From: Antitrichia curtipendula
Taxonomy: Eukaryota > Streptophyta > Bryopsida > Hypnales > Leucodontaceae
DNA length: 64,000 nucleotides
NCBI GenBank assembly: GCA_951230915.1
Contig: OX579640.1
Location: forward strand, 15,706,981 to 15,770,980
Direction: 5' to 3'
Below the pieces are notes generated by a model, which was given only the letters and a program-made list of their open reading frames with translations, was not told the origin of the DNA and searched no databases. Below are positions 36,498 through 49,200 of the stretch, in pieces. Both the position numbers and the translations under genes were made by a program. Position 1 is the first letter of the stretch. The number at the start of each line of letters is the position of its first letter.

Positions 36498-39400
36498 ACA
36501 ATTTGAAGATATTATAATCATTAGTTTGTTCTAGAATTTTATTACTAAATATTTTTTATTTAATAATAATTGGACATCATTTTATTATGAATTATCAATC
36601 TTTAGATCTAAAATAGGAAGAGAAAGGAAAGGGTTCCAATAAAGTAAAAAATAATAATTTTTCAAATAGAAAAAATAGGAAGAGAATTAAAAAATAAATA
36701 AATAAATCTCTCTTTTATTTTTGAAATTAAAAAGAGAGAAAGAAAAACAAAAAGGTTAAAAAAAAGTATCCAAATTTTTTATTTATTTTTTGAAATAGAA
36801 TAAATAGAAAAATAAATAAATAAATATTTATCCTATTTTTGAAATAGGAAAAAAAAAAACTGAAAAAGATGCGTGATTTGTATTTTTTTAATTGAACATT
36901 AAGAAAATCCAAGAGCATGTAAATCGAAAATTGGGCCCTAATATTGGGCCTCAATGCTTTACATTAACACCTAAAGTTCCTTGACTATGTTTTCACCAAA
37001 AATGCTCCAAAACAAAACAACTGCACTTCACAAGCTCACTTTTCTATGAAAAAATGTCCAAAATGGTGGTGCTTCTTTGAATTCTTTTTTCTAGACAAGT
37101 TGGCTACATGTTTAAAAAATTTCACATCATTTGGAATTGTACAACATATAGGAGAAAATAGTAAGTAGAAAGAAGTAGAGAATGATTCAAAATATAAAAT
37201 TGTTAAGAATTTAATTATGGAATTGAAAAATGTCAATCCCAATGGTTGAAATGTTGTAATAAACAATCTACATCCTATAATTTTATTTTTAAGGATCTCA
37301 TATAAGAAAGGTGACACTCTCAATGTTGGAAACTTTTGTGGCACTGTTAGAGAACTCCCTAGGGAATGCTATGAAAACTGAGATATGGAAGTAACCAATG
37401 ATTATGAGCGTTTCGAAGGTCTAGTGTTGAATTCATGTTTACGAGTTGGAGGTGGGCAAATCACTAGAAATCAAAACAGTGTCGTATTGCAAATGTAGGC
37501 ATTATATAAAAATGTATATATTTACATTATTTAAATGAGTTTTGATATTTATAAAATAGTAAAGGTAATGACATAATTTGAAGTGGCTTCAAGGTGACGC
37601 TTTTCACTACCGTGATAGACAACTATAAATAAAAGAGTTCACTTGTGAGCTTCATTGTATATTTGATGTTATTATTTTTTGTTTTTCATTTAAGTTATAC
37701 TATGTCAAATTGGAGGGTTTATTATGAGTCTCAAGATGAAAATTTTTAATTAGAGCATGAATTTGAATTTTTTTTCTTGCACCTATTGGACCAACCTTAA
37801 CTATTGCTGGGTCTTTCATTGCCGCATACGCGTTCACAAGATGAAGCTAGGCCATTTTGACCACCGAAACAATCTTGCGTGAAGCAACAATGATTAGAAG
37901 GGCCAATTAATTCTTTAACTAAGGTATATCGTGCTGATTATGTTGCTGCTACAATCAAATGCATTCTCAAATTTTTGCAAACAGAATAATATTCCGATTA
38001 AAACTCTATTTTTTTACTTGTATCAAATATATGTTAGTTTCTAGTTCTTTATTTTATATTTGGAGGGGTTTTTTTAAAATTAAATTTGTGTGTAAGAAGT
38101 TGTACAAGGGAAATATTCAAATAGTTTACCTTCTAGATATTTTGGAGTGACTTACCTTCCAACTAGGGATTTGGAATTACTCTTATGGTCAAAATTTATG
38201 ACCAATGAATGTTAGGGAAGCCACATAGTCAAGATATGGGTTGAAGTTCACTTGACTTGCGCGGTTTAGGTAGAAAATAAGATGGAGGAAAAAAGAGAAC
38301 ATTACTCATCTTTTCTCTTGTTATTGCTTATAAAGTCCAAATATTTGAAGAGCCATGGTACGTTGTATTTGGAGAATTTTAGATTGAAAATTGAAAGAAA
38401 AGTGTATCATGGTATGAAGTTTCTAAATTGATCTCACTTACTTGATTTGGAGTTTTCAAATCAAAAATTGTGCTAGTTTGAGTGGAGGGAGGTCTGTTGT
38501 CTTCTATGTAAAAAGGTCAGAGACTTCATCCGACCATAAAAGATGGACAAATTTTTTATTTGAAATGAAATTAAAGAAAGTGTAGGAAATTGTGTTGGGT
38601 TTCTATGAAGCTATCATTCATTCTATTTGGAGTTTATATGAGTGAGTTGTAAGTGATTAAATGAGAAAGGGTCTGTTGCCTTCTTTTTCCAAGGCCAAAT
38701 CTTTGGATGGCCATAGAAGCTAAACAGAGTGTTAGAATGAGTTGAAATTTTAGAGGAGAAGTAGATAATTGTGCTAGCTTTCCAATAAATCATCATACAT
38801 TTTATTTTAACTCTGCATGAAATAGTGACATTAAATCTAAGTTCAATCAAGGAGTTGAAATTGGAGTTGAAGAAGACATTGAAGACTTGTATGTTGTGGC
38901 TTGTGGCTTGTGGCTTGTCTTTCATTGTAAACTTTGTTATTGTAGGCGGCGTAGGTGAAATCATTGCTCAACCTCTTTTTGTATTGTGGATATGACGAAG
39001 TGGTGTTCTTCGCCTATATGGTCGTACTTTTATGTTGTTTTCATTGGTGAGGCATGATTGCTGATCATTGTGAGTTTGAAGTTTAGGAGCCAATCCCTCA
39101 GACAGTTCAACTCATGGTCTAACTATCCTGTTTTACTTGTTCAAAACCCGTGGTTTCTTATCACCTACCATACCTTTTGAACCTAATTAGAGCTATTACA
39201 TGATATCCAATGGGGAGCAATTTGAAGATTCAACAATTGAATTTGAAGAATCTAAAGGACTACAATTCTTTAATTCTTAGGTCATTTCTAGTTGCAGTCA
39301 AAATCTCTGTGATTTCCAAAGGCAATCTGTTCTCTATACGATAGCGAAAGTGTTGAATTTTTCTACTGAGGGAGCTTAGAAGTTAGAACTCCTTGTTGAA

Positions 39401-39572
39401 GTTGGGTACCACTAATCCATGGCAAAGGGTTGATCAACTCTCATTTTTTTTTTAAATTAAAAATTGAGTAAGATAAAGGACTTTGAAATTTATTTTAAAG
39501 TAGAGAATCCATAACTGCCTGCAACCTAAACTCTTCATAACTTTTGACTCGTTGATCAAAATGGAATGACTC
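36498..39572. other. AT-rich gene-free spacer
   Basis: About 3 kb with A/T homopolymers and only short chance frames. A 7-bp unit (TGTGGCT) repeats about three times near 38,893-38,915. No gene is visible. Confidence 0.5.
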
Positions 39573-39821
39573 CATTACAAAAAATATGAGGCCTCAACAA
39601 GGCCGTGAGTGCTGATTTTCGGGACCCGCGGGTGATATTACGGAAAAAAAAAATTGAAAAGTGACGTCACGCTGATGTGGCGCTGACGTCAGCGCTGGCG
39701 TGGAACTTCGACCACGTCAGAATTTCAGTTTCTGAATTTTTTCTTTTGAAAAAAAACTCCGTAGTATCACTACGGGGTCCAGGCTTAACGGCCTTCCGGA
39801 GGCCTCATATTTTTTGTAATG
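39573..39821. mobile_element. 249-bp foldback TIR element, GC-rich interior
   Basis: The left end is CATTACAAAAAATATGAGGC. The right end read inward is identical over the first 23 bases, and pairing continues imperfectly for about 70 bases (both arms reach ATACTACGG/ATATTACGG-type sequence). The middle is GC-rich and contains three GACGTCA/GACGTCAG boxes. The CATTACAAAAA end resembles CACTA-type termini (CACTACAAGAAA), but the three flanking bases on each side (CTC, ATA) do not match. Confidence 0.7.
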
Positions 39822-40089
39822 ATAGCTTTCCACATACATATATAGAACTCTAAAAAATCAATCTCAAATTTTTGTTTCTAAAAGAATGTTATTTTTTATC
39901 TGCCCATATTATTTGGCTAGAAAAAAAAGTAACATATTAGGCCATAACTTTTGATTCATATTTCCAAATGTCATGAAATTTAGTGCATGTGAAAGATATT
40001 CCTCGTCTCTACCTTCTACTAAAATTTCAGCCTAAAACATGCAAATCTCTAGTCACAGGAACCTGCCTAAAATTTCTATATTGCCAAAA

Positions 40090-40116
40090 AACACATGTTG
40101 GTCTTTTAGGGGTTAA
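40090..40116. mobile_element. Right end of a TTAA-type element (partner end not found)
   Basis: Read inward from 40,112 the sequence is CCCCTAAAAGACCAACATG, followed outward by TTAA (40,113-40,116). The ACCAACAT stretch is shared with the left end at 30,536. I could not find the matching left end upstream. Confidence 0.45.
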
Positions 40117-41093
40117 TTGCAACCAGATTGAGGGCCCGAACTCATGCACATTAGGCTAGTCTTCCATCTGGCCAGAGGGCTAGTATAAACCACGCCTTAG
40201 TTTATTTTTGTTACTTGAGTAAATTCAAGTGGTGTTAAAGTTTGAATAGTGGATTAGTGGGAGATCATTTCTTATTAATTGAATGAATTTTTAATAAATG
40301 TGGTTTAATTGGTATGAACATTTGATTGAAATGTAGATGAATATGGATGTAAGTTTGATGTCAATAATACTATTTTAGATAGAATCAATTTAATGTGAAC
40401 TTTTTAATATTGATTTTGTCTAAAATAGTGTCAACTTCCATGTTGGTGTGCTCCATACATATCCATAATTCTTTACAAGGAGCACTAATTGAATTACGTT
40501 GATTATTTTTATATTAACTTTTTTTAAGTTATAAATTTGTAGTACTTAGCATAGTTTATATTTGAATAGAAACCTCAATAGAAACAAGTATACTAAAGTG
40601 AATATGAAAATACAATACATTTATTTAAATGATCATTGATAAATTTAGCTTGTACATATTGTAATGCAAACATTCACTATAAAAAAATACAAAAATTGAG
40701 TTACATTTATAACAATGTATAATGCATCATCAATTGACATTTATTATAAAAGTTGACAAACAAATTTTCTATTTGTTCTACTAATTATCTTATTTTGGGA
40801 CTTCATAAACTTCAGAAGAAGAATTGCAACAATCTTTTATAATAACAAGTGTTGCATTGTTATTACAACTCTTGAATAAATATCAATATACTTAAGAATG
40901 TGCATTGCTATAAGCTTGTTTTTTTTCCAAACTATTGAAAATTATTATTATTATTTTCTTTATATTTCAAAAAGCAATACAAAGGAATTTTTATATCACT
41001 TTGTATCATTGTTTGGCACATATTTGCACATTTTGATTTATTTAATGTCATTTTTTTCAAACAATACATAGTCTAGACAATCCAGTGAAAAGA
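40117..41093. other. AT-rich spacer
   Basis: No gene or paired repeat was recognised in this AT-rich stretch. Confidence 0.45.
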
Positions 41094-42088
41094 GCCTGTC
41101 ACCCCTGGTTTGTATTAGTTGCCTCCCCTCCCCCCTTTCTCAAAAAATTTAAAGGCCGTTGATTGTTTGCTTTTTAAAAATGTTTACCTTTGAAATCGCC
41201 GTTGATTTCTCAGAAAATCACAAGCCGTTGATTTTGTAAGATTTAACTTGAGTCGTCCAAATATCAATACAGATACGGATATTAAAATGAATGTTGGATA
41301 CGGATATAGTATTGTATACAAATATATAGTAAATACTGAATGTGAATACAAATATAAATATGGTACAATACTGGATATGAATACGGGTACGGATAAGGAT
41401 ACGGATACAAGATATGGGATGTTGTTTACCCCATATTGTTTGTCAATTGCATTCCTTTCTGAAAATTACAAGAGGGCAGGGGGAAGGGGAAGGTATAAAA
41501 ATTTAAAAATTAATTTAAAAAATTCTGGGGTGTTACCGGAATTAATTAAAAAAATTGGATTTTGGATACATTATGACATTTTTGTCACAATGCCAATGCA
41601 CCCAAAAGAGGCAGGCAGTTACTGCCTCTTCATGGTGCATAGTGACAAACCATGACAAAAAAATTTAATTTTAAGATTTTTAGTTTTTAATTACCCCCCC
41701 CCCCCCCCCCCCCGCCCCTCTCACTCCCCCCTCTCCAAAAAATTAATTTTTTTTTAGAGGGGGGGGTGAATTTTAAATTTTAAAATTAATTATTTTTTTC
41801 AGCCCACTTCTCCCATCCCTCCCCCTCCCCTCTTGAAATTTTCGGGGGGGGGGGAAGATACAAACATTATGGGATAAATTTGTATTCTGCCATATACGTA
41901 TTTTGTCGTCCATATACGTATCTATATTTGTACATGTGCTCGTATCCAGATCCAGATCTATATCCAGATCCAAGGACTCCTGGGTTTTTATCGAGGAAGG
42001 GTGGAAATTTTTTTACCCCCATCCAACGGCTCCTGATTTTTGGGGAGTGGGGCAGAGAACCATATATTGAAAACCTGGGGTGATAGGC
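41094..42088. mobile_element. 995-bp TIR element with poly-C tract
   Basis: The left end is GCCTGTCACCCCTGGTTT and the right end read inward is GCCTATCACCCCAGGTTT. Weaker pairing runs on for about 70 bases to an inverted GCCGTTGAT/GCCGTTGGAT. Inside are degenerate GGATAC(G/A)-type hexamer repeats (about 41,270-41,415, with inverse GTATCC/CCAGATC-type repeats at about 41,890-41,975), an uninterrupted C run of about 19 at 41,694-41,712, and G/C homopolymers. The open frame at 41,248-41,655 reflects these repeats and is probably not a gene. No clear target duplication is visible, so the superfamily is open. Confidence 0.65.
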
Positions 42089-42370
42089 AAGTCATCCTAG
42101 ATAGTCACTACCTCTTTATCCCTTTACAATACTTCAATTCATTTAAGAAATACAAAACTACAAACTATACTTTGAGACTACCGGTACAATATTTTTTTGA
42201 AATATTCTTTCATATTTAAACAACATACAATTTCATAATTTTGAACTTCAACCCAAAATATAATTTCTACAAAGTTTTTTATTTATTCAAGTGTAGCACT
42301 TGATGTCAAGGTTTATATGCTATACTTGATATTAAATTTTCTTCTTTCAACCTTCATATTTCTTGCACTA

Positions 42371-42782
42371 TAAGGTAGTATGCTCTAAAAGCAACCATTT
42401 AAGGCTTGGTATGTTTTTTTCATAGGTTTGCATAAATAGAAATACTTTTAGCTCATTTTTAGAGAAAGAAAAATAGATGCCAAATGTAACACAAGTGGTT
42501 TCAGATTTTTTGAAGCATTTTTGAATTACCTATGAATTTTCAAAGCTTTATGTTGTAGGCACCTATTTGTGACCCTAGGTCTTTCAAAAACCATCCACCT
42601 GCAATTTCTAAAGTGGTTTGTAGAAATCAAGCCCAATGATTGGCTCTTGCAACAAACAATATTTTATTCTCAATTTTTTCAATGGTTAAAGAGGTCCATT
42701 TAAGAACCATGTCATCTCCATTCAATATTTTTTTATAGGATCGGTTTCAAGAGGTCGGTGGCTTTTGGAGCATACTACCTTA
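42371..42782. mobile_element. TA-flanked MITE (AGGTA family), 408 bp
   Basis: TA (42,371-42,372) is followed by AGGTAGTATGCTCTAAAAGC. The right end read inward is AGGTAGTATGCTCCAAAAGC, ending 42,780, then TA. A subterminal CATTTAAGGCT motif is shared with other copies in this cluster. Confidence 0.85.
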
Positions 42783-43374
42783 TCACCATCAGATTGAAGA
42801 TTTGAACTTGTAGGAATACAAGTGCCATTGGTCTACCCATAGTAGGATAGGATTTACTCCATTGAATTCTTAAAGGGTATTCTTTTCTTACAGGTGAACT
42901 AAAAACAAAGATGTACCATGATGTTCATTGATTTTTATCTTTTTAACCTCCATAAGAATTGAGCACCCAAAATAATCACTTGAAATGTACACAATGCATT
43001 TATTTCAAGTGGTGATTCAAGCTACACATAACTTAAAATGTTAGAAGGGAGACAAGCATTTTTTTCTATACCACAATAGGAGTCATAGTTGGAAGGAAGA
43101 AGTTAAACCAAGTAGTTGACTACTTATTGTGACAACACAAAATTAATTCAACAAAATGTCTAAATTTTCTTCTCCATTCAAAATGGTGAAGACAAAAACA
43201 CTCTCCATAATATAAACACATCATCAACTAAACTATTTACTACAAAGCAAAGCCAATTGTTTAGGATCTTATGAACTTCACAAGACCCTAAACAATTATG
43301 ATATTATTTGGCAAAAAATCCTTCTTGTGTCACATCAACTTATTCACAAAGCAAAAACTTGCGTGATCAATTGA

Positions 43375-43705
43375 GGTAGTCTATTGTAAAACTGCCCCTT
43401 TCCTTTAAATAGAAAAAAATATTTTTCTATTGCAAGAACCAATCATTGCCTTAGATTTCTACACATCTCTTTACAAGTTGCAAGTGGACAGATTTTGATA
43501 GACTTGTCGTCACAAATAGGTGTCTATGCTCCAAATCTTTGAAAATTTATAAGTAATTAAAAAATGCTTGAAAAAATATAAAACCACTTATGTTAGGTTT
43601 CATATCTATTTTCTTTCCCTAAAAATGATCCAAAAATATTTCTGTCCATGAAAACCTATGAAAAAGGTAGACCAGCCCTTAAATGGTTGCTTTTATAGTA
43701 TATAA
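43375..43705. mobile_element. TA-type MITE (AGGTA family), inverted copy
   Basis: This stretch is a reverse-complement match to most of the element at 42,373-42,780. The ends have decayed to AGGTAGTCTATTG on the left and, read inward, GGTTATATACTATAAAAGC on the right. The shared ATAAAAGCAACCATTTAAGG motif is intact at the right end. Confidence 0.65.
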
Positions 43706-43942
43706 CCTTCACTTTATTGACAAACCTATGCCATTGCTCTTTTCTTCACAAATGTACTCAATAAGGTTAATAGTGACTCCCATTTCTTCACAAATCTATG
43801 AGGTTAAGTATATGTACCACAGTTCAAAGAATGTACAGGATGCTAAAATTTCCTACATCTTGTAAATGCCAATGATACCATTGAGCAAGAAACTGGAAAA
43901 GATAATCTCTTGCCAGTCGCACTTTAAGAGTTTAAAGGACTT

Positions 43943-44229
43943 AGGAGGTTTCTAAAGTGCCCATTTAAGAGCTAAAAATGAATTTGGGGAAGTTAGACTT
44001 CTTGAAATATTTGGGGAGGTTAGACAAATGGAATTGGCATCTAACCCAAGTCATTTCATATATTTTGGAGCTTCATGGAATTAGTTATGAATTTTTGAAG
44101 TTAAGACACAATGGTCACTAAAAAAACATCCACCTCATGAAAGGTACACTATTTGTGCATTGCTGGTGCAATGAGAAAGCAAAATGTACCTTTGCATGCA
44201 TTAGAGGACGCTTTAAAGGACCTACCTTA
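43943..44229. mobile_element. TA-type MITE (AGGTA family), 285 bp
   Basis: The left end AGGAGGTTTCTAAAGTGCCC pairs with the right end read inward, AGGTAGGTCCTTTAAAGCG, which ends at 44,227 before TA. The left flanking dinucleotide is TT rather than TA. It is a diverged direct copy of the next element. Confidence 0.65.
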
Positions 44230-44385
44230 CATCTAGGAGCCTGCTCTTGAACCAAAGTTGGTAACATAAGACGACAACTCCCAGCTGCACCAGCGGACAT
44301 GAACCCTCTTGCAAATAAAAAATTGTGAAATGAAGGTCGCAAATGCTTATATGGTTCAAAAGTGGTCATTCGATTCACTGACATC

Positions 44386-44702
44386 TAAGGTACGAGGTCC
44401 ATAAACCGCTCATCTAAGAGCTGAAGCTGACTTTGGGGGAGGCAGAACTTCTCAAAATATTTTTCAGTAAATTTTCTTTGAAAGGCAAGAGAAATTGGCA
44501 TCTAACCCAAGTTGTTTCATATTTTTTGAAGCTTTGTAGAATTAGTTATGAGTTTCTGAAGTTGCAGAAAAGTGCATTTTTGTGGGCTCTAAAACCGACC
44601 ACCTCCTCAAATGCACACCACTTGTACATTGGAAAGTGCAAAATGTACTTCCAGAGCCTGATTGGTTTTAGAACCCGCTCCATTTTAGGACCTCCTACCT
44701 TA
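44386..44702. mobile_element. TA-flanked MITE (AGGTA family), 313 bp
   Basis: TA (44,386-44,387), then AGGTACGAGGTCCATAAACC. The right end read inward is AGGTAGGAGGTCCTAAAATG, ending 44,700, then TA. The interior matches 43,943-44,227 in the same orientation over most of its length. Confidence 0.85.
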
Positions 44703-45039
44703 CATAACATTCATGAGCTGTGAGAGCAACTGCCTTGCCTCTGACGGAATGATGTGGTATATTCCACACCCCACATATTTCATCAAAGGATGAAATGGTG
44801 TGGAATATTCCACATCCCACATTAGCTAATAAGCCACGCGTCAATAATGTTAGACTTTGGCCAATGCCAAGGTCATGACTGCACAACCGGGTTACTGGAA
44901 AATTAAACGCCTTCAATTTAAACAGTACACAAAAAATAGCTTTAAACAAATGACAATCAATTCATTGAGGTCAATAATTTCAATGTTTGAATTCCCTCAC
45001 ATTGCTTTTGTAAGCCATTCATGTTTTGTGAATTTGAAT

Positions 45040-46058
45040 TGGAAGACAATTTTTTTATGTACATATGGGGTGGTAGAAGGTAGAACAACCCATGTGGGAT
45101 ATGTAATTTAGAGTTTGTAATTTCTCAACCGCTCATAGTTAAGTCTAAAGTAGGAATTGTGTTAAAACTATAATTTCAGACCTTATTTAGGCTTAGTAAA
45201 ATAACTTTTTCCAAAATACTTTGAACTAAAATAAGTTGGAGAATCAAGTTAAATTTCATCTCCAAAAATCCGTTGAAGATTTTAATCTTCCACTCAAAAG
45301 TTATAGACAAATTTCATAGAGGGGTTTGAAAGGAATTTTTTTGACATTTTTATACATCCTCTCTGAAATTTGTCCATAACTTTTGAATGGAAGATCTAAA
45401 TCTAAAACAGATTTTTGGAGATGAAACTTAGCTTGATTCCCCAACATTTTTTAGTTCAAATGTTTTAAAAAAAAGGCATTACACTATGCCTAAATGAGGT
45501 CTGAAATTATAATTTTAACACAATTCCTACTTTAGACTTAACTATGAGCGGTTGAGAAATTACAAACTCTACATTACATAAGGTAAACCACCCTATTCCC
45601 GCTAGCTTCCTATTTCCGACATCTTACTTTTGGCCCCATTACCACCCTGAAATTCATCTAAGTCCATCTATTTTTTTGACAAAATCAACTCATTAATTTT
45701 AGTTTGGATAACGTGCCTACCATTGATTGGTGGATATCCAAGTACTCATAGATACAATCTATGACGGTAATGGGTTATTGATCTGACTTTTATAAATTAA
45801 TCCATGGGCGGATTTGTAATTTCAGGGCAGTCAACTTCAACAATTCATAGAAATTTCAGTTTTCATCAGAAAATTATAATTCCACTTGGGTTTGATTTGT
45901 GAAACATGCATACACCTTTGAAAAATAGGTGATCCCATTGAAGTTGACTCCAATATAGTCAGATTGCAAATCAGGGTGGTAATAGGCTTGTCTACCTTAT
46001 CCCACATGGGTTGTTCTATCTCCTACCACCCCAAGTGTACATAAAGATCTTCTCTTTT
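45040..46058. repeat. Long palindrome (~300-bp arms), right arm split by a MITE
   Basis: The left arm (about 45,040-45,335) is matched in reverse by about 45,340-45,580 plus 45,998-46,058. Long exact runs surround AATTTCTCAACCGCTCATAG. The loop is only a few bases, so the DNA or its transcript can fold into a hairpin of nearly 300 bp. It is probably a foldback MITE. The right arm is interrupted by a TA-flanked element. Confidence 0.85.
45579..45999. mobile_element. TA-flanked MITE (AGGTA family), 417 bp, with empty site
   Basis: TA (45,579-45,580), then AGGTAAACCACCCTATTCCC. The right end read inward is AGGTAGACAAGCCTATTACC, ending 45,997, then TA. The opposite arm of the surrounding palindrome reads GTGGGATATGTAATTTAG without interruption at the same position, which is the empty target. 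Confidence 0.85.
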
Positions 46059-46287
46059 CAACAAAAAACTCAAAATAAGTTATTGATGGCAAATGGTTAG
46101 ATTTCATTGGTATAATACTCAATACATTCTTTGGGTTTTGACAGACCATCTATCTCTATAATTATTTGTTTGTATATTTTGTCCTAGAATTAGCCAAAAA
46201 AATACATCGCACCGTAAATGTACTGCGATTGTCTCGGTCCTGAAGCTTACATCAATAATATGTGGATGCATTTCGTGGATGAAGACT

Positions 46288-49200
46288 TCAGAGAGGCAAA
46301 AGCAGCCTCTCTAAAGGCTCTTGAACGTTATGTACAACGGGACTTCGGTGGCTTGTTATTTCCTGAGTAGATAACTTCAAGTCCTCTTCTTCAGTCAATG
46401 CAGACTTCTTCATTTGTCCAATCAGCAACAATGATCCAGCCTGAGGAGATTACCACCAAATTTAGCAAATGGTATGCAACTAATTTCAACAGTGAATATA
46501 ACCAAAAGTCATCGGGAACTGCGAGAATGTCTTAGCAAAAGATATTCTGAGACCTGAGTTCCAGCAAGTAGATAGTCGTTTTTAGGGTGGGAAGCAATGG
46601 CAACCACTGGTTCTGAAGTTTGACGCTGCTTCTTCCACTTTTCTTCACCGGTGGAATGTTCTAAATGACTGCCATATAAGGAAAAAAACCAATCAATCTC
46701 GGGACATTAATGTGAAAGTCCACACACAAATCTAATGTCGAACGTCAAAAAACAAAAGGGTTTCACCCCAGAGATATTCGCGAATAGTCCCACCAACCGG
46801 TTATTATTCACCGAGCACTGTGATACTGGACCAGGCGTGAAGTCCAAAACGTTCATCTCACACTCCATCATGCATCCCACAGCGTAGACCTGCACAAAAC
46901 GAGCAAATAATATTTGAGCATTAAGGTCAACATTGCTAAGAATTTAGTGCATCTGACAAGGACAAAAAATTCCGATAGAGCTGCGGATGTGAAATCTCGT
47001 CAGGTAACAGATATGTAAAAACTACTCATACCTGAAGTTCTTAGAGATATAAAAAAGCGTCAGAGGTTGGTTGACAGCATAACTTACAGGGTAGGATGTA
47101 AGCCAAGCGGGTCTTCTACGCCGAACAGTTGACGAAGGTGCGCAATCGTGGTTTCTGCTCTGACATGAGTATCCCAGAGATTAGCCCAAAGTGCAATTGA
47201 AAATATCAAAATGATACCAATATGTTTGTCGATATTCTTAAACGACGAAGACGTCGAAAGATACTCTTCAACGCTCGCCACTTGCATTACCATTGAACCA
47301 ATAACGTAAAATTTTGTCAAATAATAGGTCAAGGTACTTACACCCATGAATAAGGAGGACAATGAATATGTGACACAGAGAAATCCAGGAGATCGAGAAC
47401 ACCTGACCTGCCAAGTCATGAATCTACAGAATGTTAAGAACTCGTCTATTCATTTCAGGGATAATGTGAACATCCAGCGTCATCGCTATTAAAACTTATT
47501 GGCAAAAATTGGTCCTCACCTCAAGGAAAGGAAAGTTGAAGATCATCAGGAAGGTTAGAAAGTACATAGTAATGTACGCACTTACCATCCATTATTAAGA
47601 TGAAATCCTAGGTGGTGTCCACAGGAAGGATTCAAAGAAATAGAGTGTACGGAGCTATTTTCAATATTAGCTTGGGCCTGCAGCAAAAAGCAAATGGATG
47701 TCGTTGATTAATCTGCCTCTTAATTCTAAGGCATGAGGCAACACGTACAATGAGATAGTTTAATAAAAGCAAGCACTGCTGGAAATCGACCCGGCATAAG
47801 TGCTGTGCCTCAAAGTACCCCAAAGGCTGAATAGTTACGGTAAAGAAATCTCACCCTTAAACCAGGGATGACTTCAAGAAGTTTGGCTACTTGGATTGAT
47901 CTTAGCGGAGGATGATAACCCTATAATTCAAAAAACACTAGCTTAATCAAATTTCATAAGGGACGACATGTTGTTGAGCGTAGTATAAAACCTAAAACGC
48001 GCATAGCCTGTCAAGACTACATGTCAGAAAGTCCTCATAAAATCAGAGTTCCAACAGGAACTTGCTCTATTTCAGAAGTTGTTTCTATATAATCATCTCA
48101 TGAGTCAAACCCCAGACTTCGCAAATAAGTTAGTCTGTATCTTGATTGATAGGTCGCTTTCATATCTTGATTCATAGATTCATGGGTTGAAGTTTCTTCT
48201 ACTATAAGTACAGCACTCATTTGCAGGTGAGGACTCAAAGCATCAGATACCTCTCCTGCTGTGACAAAAGCAGCAGAATTTCTTCCTCCTCGGAGATCCC
48301 AAAGAATGATAAGGCCCCCTTCACTTCCCGCGAGAACAAGCTGCACTCCAAAAACGACAAAAACATTAAAACAAACTTGTTCAGAGTGATCTGCTTTCGA
48401 GAGCATTTACCCCAAATTGGCCCATGTCAAGAGTAAACCATATCGTTACAGAAAATAATCATATCAAATTCATCAGACTAAACGTCTATTAATTTAGATA
48501 AATCTATATTCAGCCTGTAGACATCAAGACTTGCTACCTCCAATTGTTAGGAAAGTCATGGAGGTATTTCTGAGCAATTCTCCTAAAGTATTAATTAGAG
48601 AAGAATCAATGAAAGAGAAAATTCATCACATGTGAGAAATTATTGCCAAAGATCTACACATTATTCTGTGGTGAGGGAGAAGTGTTTAAATACATGCTCG
48701 TCTCTTGAGAGCTGGAGAGTATTGAGATCACCTCCACCAGTGGATGCAGGAAGTGACATAGTAGGAAATTTCCCAATCCTTCTATCCCAAACATGCACTT
48801 TGTTATCATTCCCACAAGCAATCATCCTGAAAAACGACAGTGTTCAGTGAGATATAGGTTTGAGTCTAGTGAGACTTCAAAATAAATTCGACAAAGTTTC
48901 AATTGCATTGCCGACGGAAGAAGTTTCATGATGTTAACAAAACTAACAGCTTAAAATGTTCACAACAATTTCCAAGTCTATATCTGAGAAACATACCTTT
49001 CTTTGTCATTTGCACAATAAGAGAGATCGAAAAGACTAGCAGCATGTCCTCTTTGAGTCCTTGGTTTGAATTGCAGGGTCTGAAAATTCAATAGAGTTCA
49101 AATTACGCGAATAACAAAAACAGGTAAACCATTCAGAGAGAAGGAGTCCGCGAGTAATATAACTCATTCTTATTTTTTAAGCAAGCATCCCGTTATGTCA

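Noticed and set aside
41248..41655. 135-residue frame with repeated TDTDI/YKYKY-like residues
   Set aside because: It follows GGATAC-type hexamer repeats within a TIR element and is better explained as low-complexity DNA.
44745..44825. Short repeat TATTCCACACCCCACAT / AATATTCCACATCCCACAT with an 8-bp stem
   Set aside because: It is too short and imperfect to define an element. It lies close to the MITE cluster and may be a fragment only.
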